In this document: positions 61,648 through 64,000 of the stretch, one piece after another
Layout: every line of letters starts with the position of its first letter
Position numbering within the stretch: the first letter of the stretch is position 1
Assembly: GCA_048772705.1 (NCBI GenBank)
Contig: JBLWGC010000033.1
Span: forward strand, 248,001-312,000
Direction: 5' to 3'
Source of the DNA: Leidyana gryllorum EB-2025a
Taxonomy: Eukaryota > Apicomplexa
DNA length: 64,000 bases
Translations under genes and position numbers: made by a program
The notes under the pieces: model-generated
What the model was told of the DNA's origin: nothing
The model's input: only the letters and a program-made list of their open reading frames with translations
Database searches by the model: none

Positions 61648-62601
61648 TCATGCATCATCAATCCGTATGATACCCTCCAAAGATGTGCGAAGTCTGCCTA
61701 AGAGCATATCCATCCACCACGGCGGTGTAATAGTCTCCCGCAGATTCTTGATTGGAGTAACTACACGTAAAGCAAAATTCCTCCCGAAGGTTCCAAGAAT
61801 ACTTCCAAAACCGGGCTCTAGATCCTGAGATTGTTCGTCCTCATCTGGCCGGAAGATCGCCGGAAACCACGGACGAGATTGTAGCCAAGTTCTCCATATT
61901 GACCCAGGTGTAGTCCGTTGGTCGATCGCATCGCGATCCATATCAGGAATCAACATGTCCATGTGACCTGGGGGCCCCATCATTGGGGGAGGAATATCTC
62001 TGGGGCTCAATGCCTTCTGAATCAAATGCATTTTCACATGCCATGGTTGGGATTGATCATCATCATCAAAATGGCTTTGGTGAATGAAGTGGCCGTTCAT
62101 TATGTCCTCCACGGGGTAACCGAGGGCGGCGGCATAACGCAGTGCCAGATGCTTCCAAGCAAGAGTGACAGGGGACTGCTGACAAACCGCTTCACAATTG
62201 TCCATATGGTGATAGTGATCATGATGATGTTGATGATGATTCAGGTTCTCATTATGTGCCCCCTTGTGGTGATGTTGGTGATATGGCCAACCGAACTTGT
62301 CTTGGGGCATGAAGCCACCGTCCATCAACCTTCCTCTCAGGCTTCCTGGCCCCAAACGCGGAATGAACAACGAGCCCTCTGTTGATCGAGCCTCAGGCGT
62401 ATCAAAGCCTTCCAACACCTCTTCCGGAGTATCAGGGGGTTCACTGTCGATCTGCACGGCATCCACCATCAGCAATCCTTCTAGTTCAGTGTGCAGACTC
62501 AATATCTCAGCTTCTTTGGATGTTAAAACATGAACGTTCTCGCCTGTGGCTACGTCAAGCAGTAATCCCAGGTAGCATAAAAGCGCCAATGGTACCCACA
62601 T
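61648..62601 (-). CDS. Secreted His-rich protein, paralogue of the 1220-aa protein
   Basis: One exon, 317 aa; the ATG at 62601 opens a signal peptide (MWVPLALLCYLGLLLDVATG), so the upstream GTG is not used. A His-rich stretch (YHQHHHKGAHNENLNHHQHH) sits at about residues 105-135. Two segments align with the downstream neighbour: WKHLALRYAAALGYPVEDIM / PWHVKMHLIQKAL / TWLQSRPWFPAIF, and TPPWWMDMLLGRLRTSLE. The shared pattern Wxx-LxLRYAAAxGxP ... PWxxKMxLxQ ... WLxSxPWFP defines a domain I do not know. It lies 106 bp upstream of its relative on the same strand. Confidence 0.75.
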   Translation of the reverse strand: MWVPLALLCYLGLLLDVATGENVHVLTSKEAEILSLHTELEGLLMVDAVQIDSEPPDTPEEVLEGFDTPEARSTEGSLFIPRLGPGSLRGRLMDGGFMPQDKFGWPYHQHHHKGAHNENLNHHQHHHDHYHHMDNCEAVCQQSPVTLAWKHLALRYAAALGYPVEDIMNGHFIHQSHFDDDDQSQPWHVKMHLIQKALSPRDIPPPMMGPPGHMDMLIPDMDRDAIDQRTTPGSIWRTWLQSRPWFPAIFRPDEDEQSQDLEPGFGSILGTFGRNFALRVVTPIKNLRETITPPWWMDMLLGRLRTSLEGIIRIDDA

Positions 62602-62654
62602 TTTTGGGGTGACAGGTAGCAGCACACGTGTGTTTGCGAGACTGCCGGCACTTA

Positions 62655-63555
62655 TCAGACCTTCATATGCTTGTTGGAGTCAACTCCCAAGCCGCAAACC
62701 TCCAATGTCTTCGCTGACAGAACATACGCAGAGATAGCCGAACGCTCCAAGTGTTCACGCATGGTAGATCGCATCAGACGCGCGATGTCCAATGCGGCTT
62801 GGGTTCCGGCATTCATGAGCTGAGTCAGTACAGTTGCGTCGATTCTGCTCTCACATATCACAACAGATACATTCTTGGAACGTTCCACTACGGCCAATGT
62901 AAGTTCTGCTTGTGCCGCAGACGTTTCATTGGCGTTCGGATCTGTGACGCGCAATGTGATCGAATGACAGTACTGAAGACTCACCAATGACAACTTGGTT
63001 CTCTAGATATGCAACTGTAATCGCGCAAGGCACATCTGTGAGAGCAATCCCTGCTCTCATCAGCGCCAGCACGGTAGCGTTTATGCAGGCAGACAGAATT
63101 CCGCCATCGGCTCCGAGTACAGTGAGTTGAACAAGAATCTTTCCCTTGGACCGAGTCGTCACCAAGACTCCTTCGCAAGCGCTCTGGACAGTCTGAGCGT
63201 AGGAGGCATTGAGTCGTTCATTGCGTCGCGGTCGCCGTTCAGATCCAGCGAAGGTTGCCCACGAGATGTCAACCGCTAATTGGTGGTTCGAGTTCATTTG
63301 TTTGGCGAAGCGGGTCTGAGATAGTATAATGCGTGACAAGGGCGTTGGGGGTCTCTCGGTGCTTACGGTGCTACAGTCGATGACCTGGGCCAGTATCTGG
63401 GTACTGCCTTGGGTATACAATGCGGCACCAGTATCCGCGGGGCTGAAAGAAGTGAAGTCATCAGTAAGGCGTTCGAGCTTGATGTCCACATGGCGGTGTT
63501 GCTGAAGCTTGCGACCGTCCTGGCGCAAGTGCAGAGGAGATATCAGGTCGGACAT
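62655..63555 (-). CDS. RRP41: Exosome subunit RRP41/EXOSC4 (RNase PH-like)
   Basis: RRP41 is a ring subunit of the RNA exosome, involved in 3'-5' RNA processing and decay. Exons 63555-62985 and 62941-62655 around a 43-nt intron (GTGAGT...CGTCACAG) give 285 aa. Family features: SPLHLRQDGRKLQQHR at the start, a TQGSTQILAQV strand, ATFAGSERRPRRNERL, VQLTVLGADGGILSACINAT and a final helix with AGTQAALDIARLMRSTMREH. The distance from GADGG to the end is normal. It starts 20 bp after the stop of the gene to its right and ends 53 bp before the next start. Confidence 0.9.
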
Positions 63556-63575
63556 GAGAGCTCGCAATCAAAAAA

Positions 63576-63974
63576 CTAAATGATGCTTTCAATTTTGCTA
63601 ACAGCATCTTGTACTGGGCCAAGGTCACTTCCAACATTTCTGCAATCATCAAAGGCGTCAGCAAGTGCCAGCCGTAGTTTCTCAAATCCCTCGGGGTCAT
63701 CTTTTGCAGCTTGCAGTAAAGATTGGTATGTCCAATGCTCCAGAGCATCTTCCAGATAAGGCATTCGGTCTTTGAGACCGGGTGGCTTTTCACCCATCAT
63801 TACGCTAGCTGTATCTCTGAGGTCTTGGGCGACCCAGGCTTTATCATGTTTAGGGTCGGGCACCCGCAAGGCGTTGATAAGCGGTTCGGCGACTCTACGG
63901 AGCAGAAAGGCCAGTTTGGGTGCGGCCTTCTTGGCTTTCGCAGTGCTTATTTCGCCTTCTGCCAAGTCCACCAT
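63576..63974 (-). CDS. C-terminal part of an unknown helical protein (may continue off the window)
   Basis: From the ATG at 63974 the frame gives 132 aa; the frame stays open to the window edge, so the true start may be outside. The sequence is mostly helical and charged (KKAAPKLAFLLRRVAEPLIN, YLEDALEHWTYQSLLQAAKD) and ends SDLGPVQDAVSKIESII. I recognise no family. The stop lies 20 bp before the RRP41 start on the same strand. Confidence 0.55.
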   Translation of the reverse strand: MVDLAEGEISTAKAKKAAPKLAFLLRRVAEPLINALRVPDPKHDKAWVAQDLRDTASVMMGEKPPGLKDRMPYLEDALEHWTYQSLLQAAKDDPEGFEKLRLALADAFDDCRNVGSDLGPVQDAVSKIESII

Positions 63975-64000
63975 GTGAGCAATAGCAGTGCTGACGGGGT

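Overview
This is nuclear DNA from a compact, gene-dense eukaryotic microbe. The standard genetic code is used (TAA, TAG and TGA all end clear genes). Almost all introns are tiny, mostly 38-58 nt, with GTRAGY donors and YAG acceptors. The core genes are eukaryotic: a Kre33/NAT10 cytidine acetyltransferase, SLU7, FCF1/UTP24, a UTP6-like protein and RRP41. A plasmepsin V/ASP5-like membrane aspartyl protease and many secreted low-complexity proteins suggest an alveolate, perhaps a perkinsid-like parasite. That placement is inference; no rRNA is present to test it. I saw no tRNA, rRNA, CRISPR array or transposon.

Layout. 1-9.95 kb: start of an off-window gene, a Lys-rich basic protein, NAT10 (divergent from it by 27 bp), two secreted proteins sharing Glu/Thr-rich 'ETTE' tracts, and a FolC-type folylpolyglutamate synthase with a large acidic insert. 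9.95-11.5 kb: a long intergenic region with hairpins and a 30-bp direct repeat. 11.5-17.9 kb: three tandem F-box-like paralogues. 18-38.4 kb: a minus-strand array of seven intronless three-domain glutathione S-transferases (about 620-645 aa each) plus one single-domain GST, interrupted by a His/Pro-rich small gene and an unrelated 857-aa protein. Five of the seven triple-GST genes carry a TTGGGACA element, sometimes as a palindrome, about 15-130 bp upstream of the start. I regard this array and its motif as the most interesting system here. 38.4-51.5 kb: a UTP6-like protein, a degenerate PP2C-like pseudophosphatase, two tandem HAD nucleotidase-like genes, the plasmepsin V-like protease, a secreted single-pass membrane protein, a free-standing 2-oxoacid dehydrogenase acyltransferase domain, SLU7, FCF1 and an alkyladenine DNA glycosylase. 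51.5-64 kb: a 1593-aa Ser/Gly-rich protein, two small unknown proteins, a pair of secreted paralogues (1220 and 317 aa) defining an unrecognised domain, RRP41, and a partial gene.

Architecture. Genes are packed almost operon-like. Same-strand neighbours are separated by 9, 20, 23, 28, 30, 32 and 34 bp, and one pair overlaps as ATGA. Five divergent pairs have start codons 17-48 bp apart. One convergent pair overlaps by 18 bp of coding sequence. Such spacing leaves almost no room for UTRs, so bidirectional promoters and possibly trans-splicing should be considered. Introns were placed by hand from splice consensus, frame continuity and similarity to known families; exon coordinates are given in each entry. 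Several ribosome-biogenesis factors (NAT10, UTP6-like, FCF1, RRP41) lie in the window but are not adjacent to each other.
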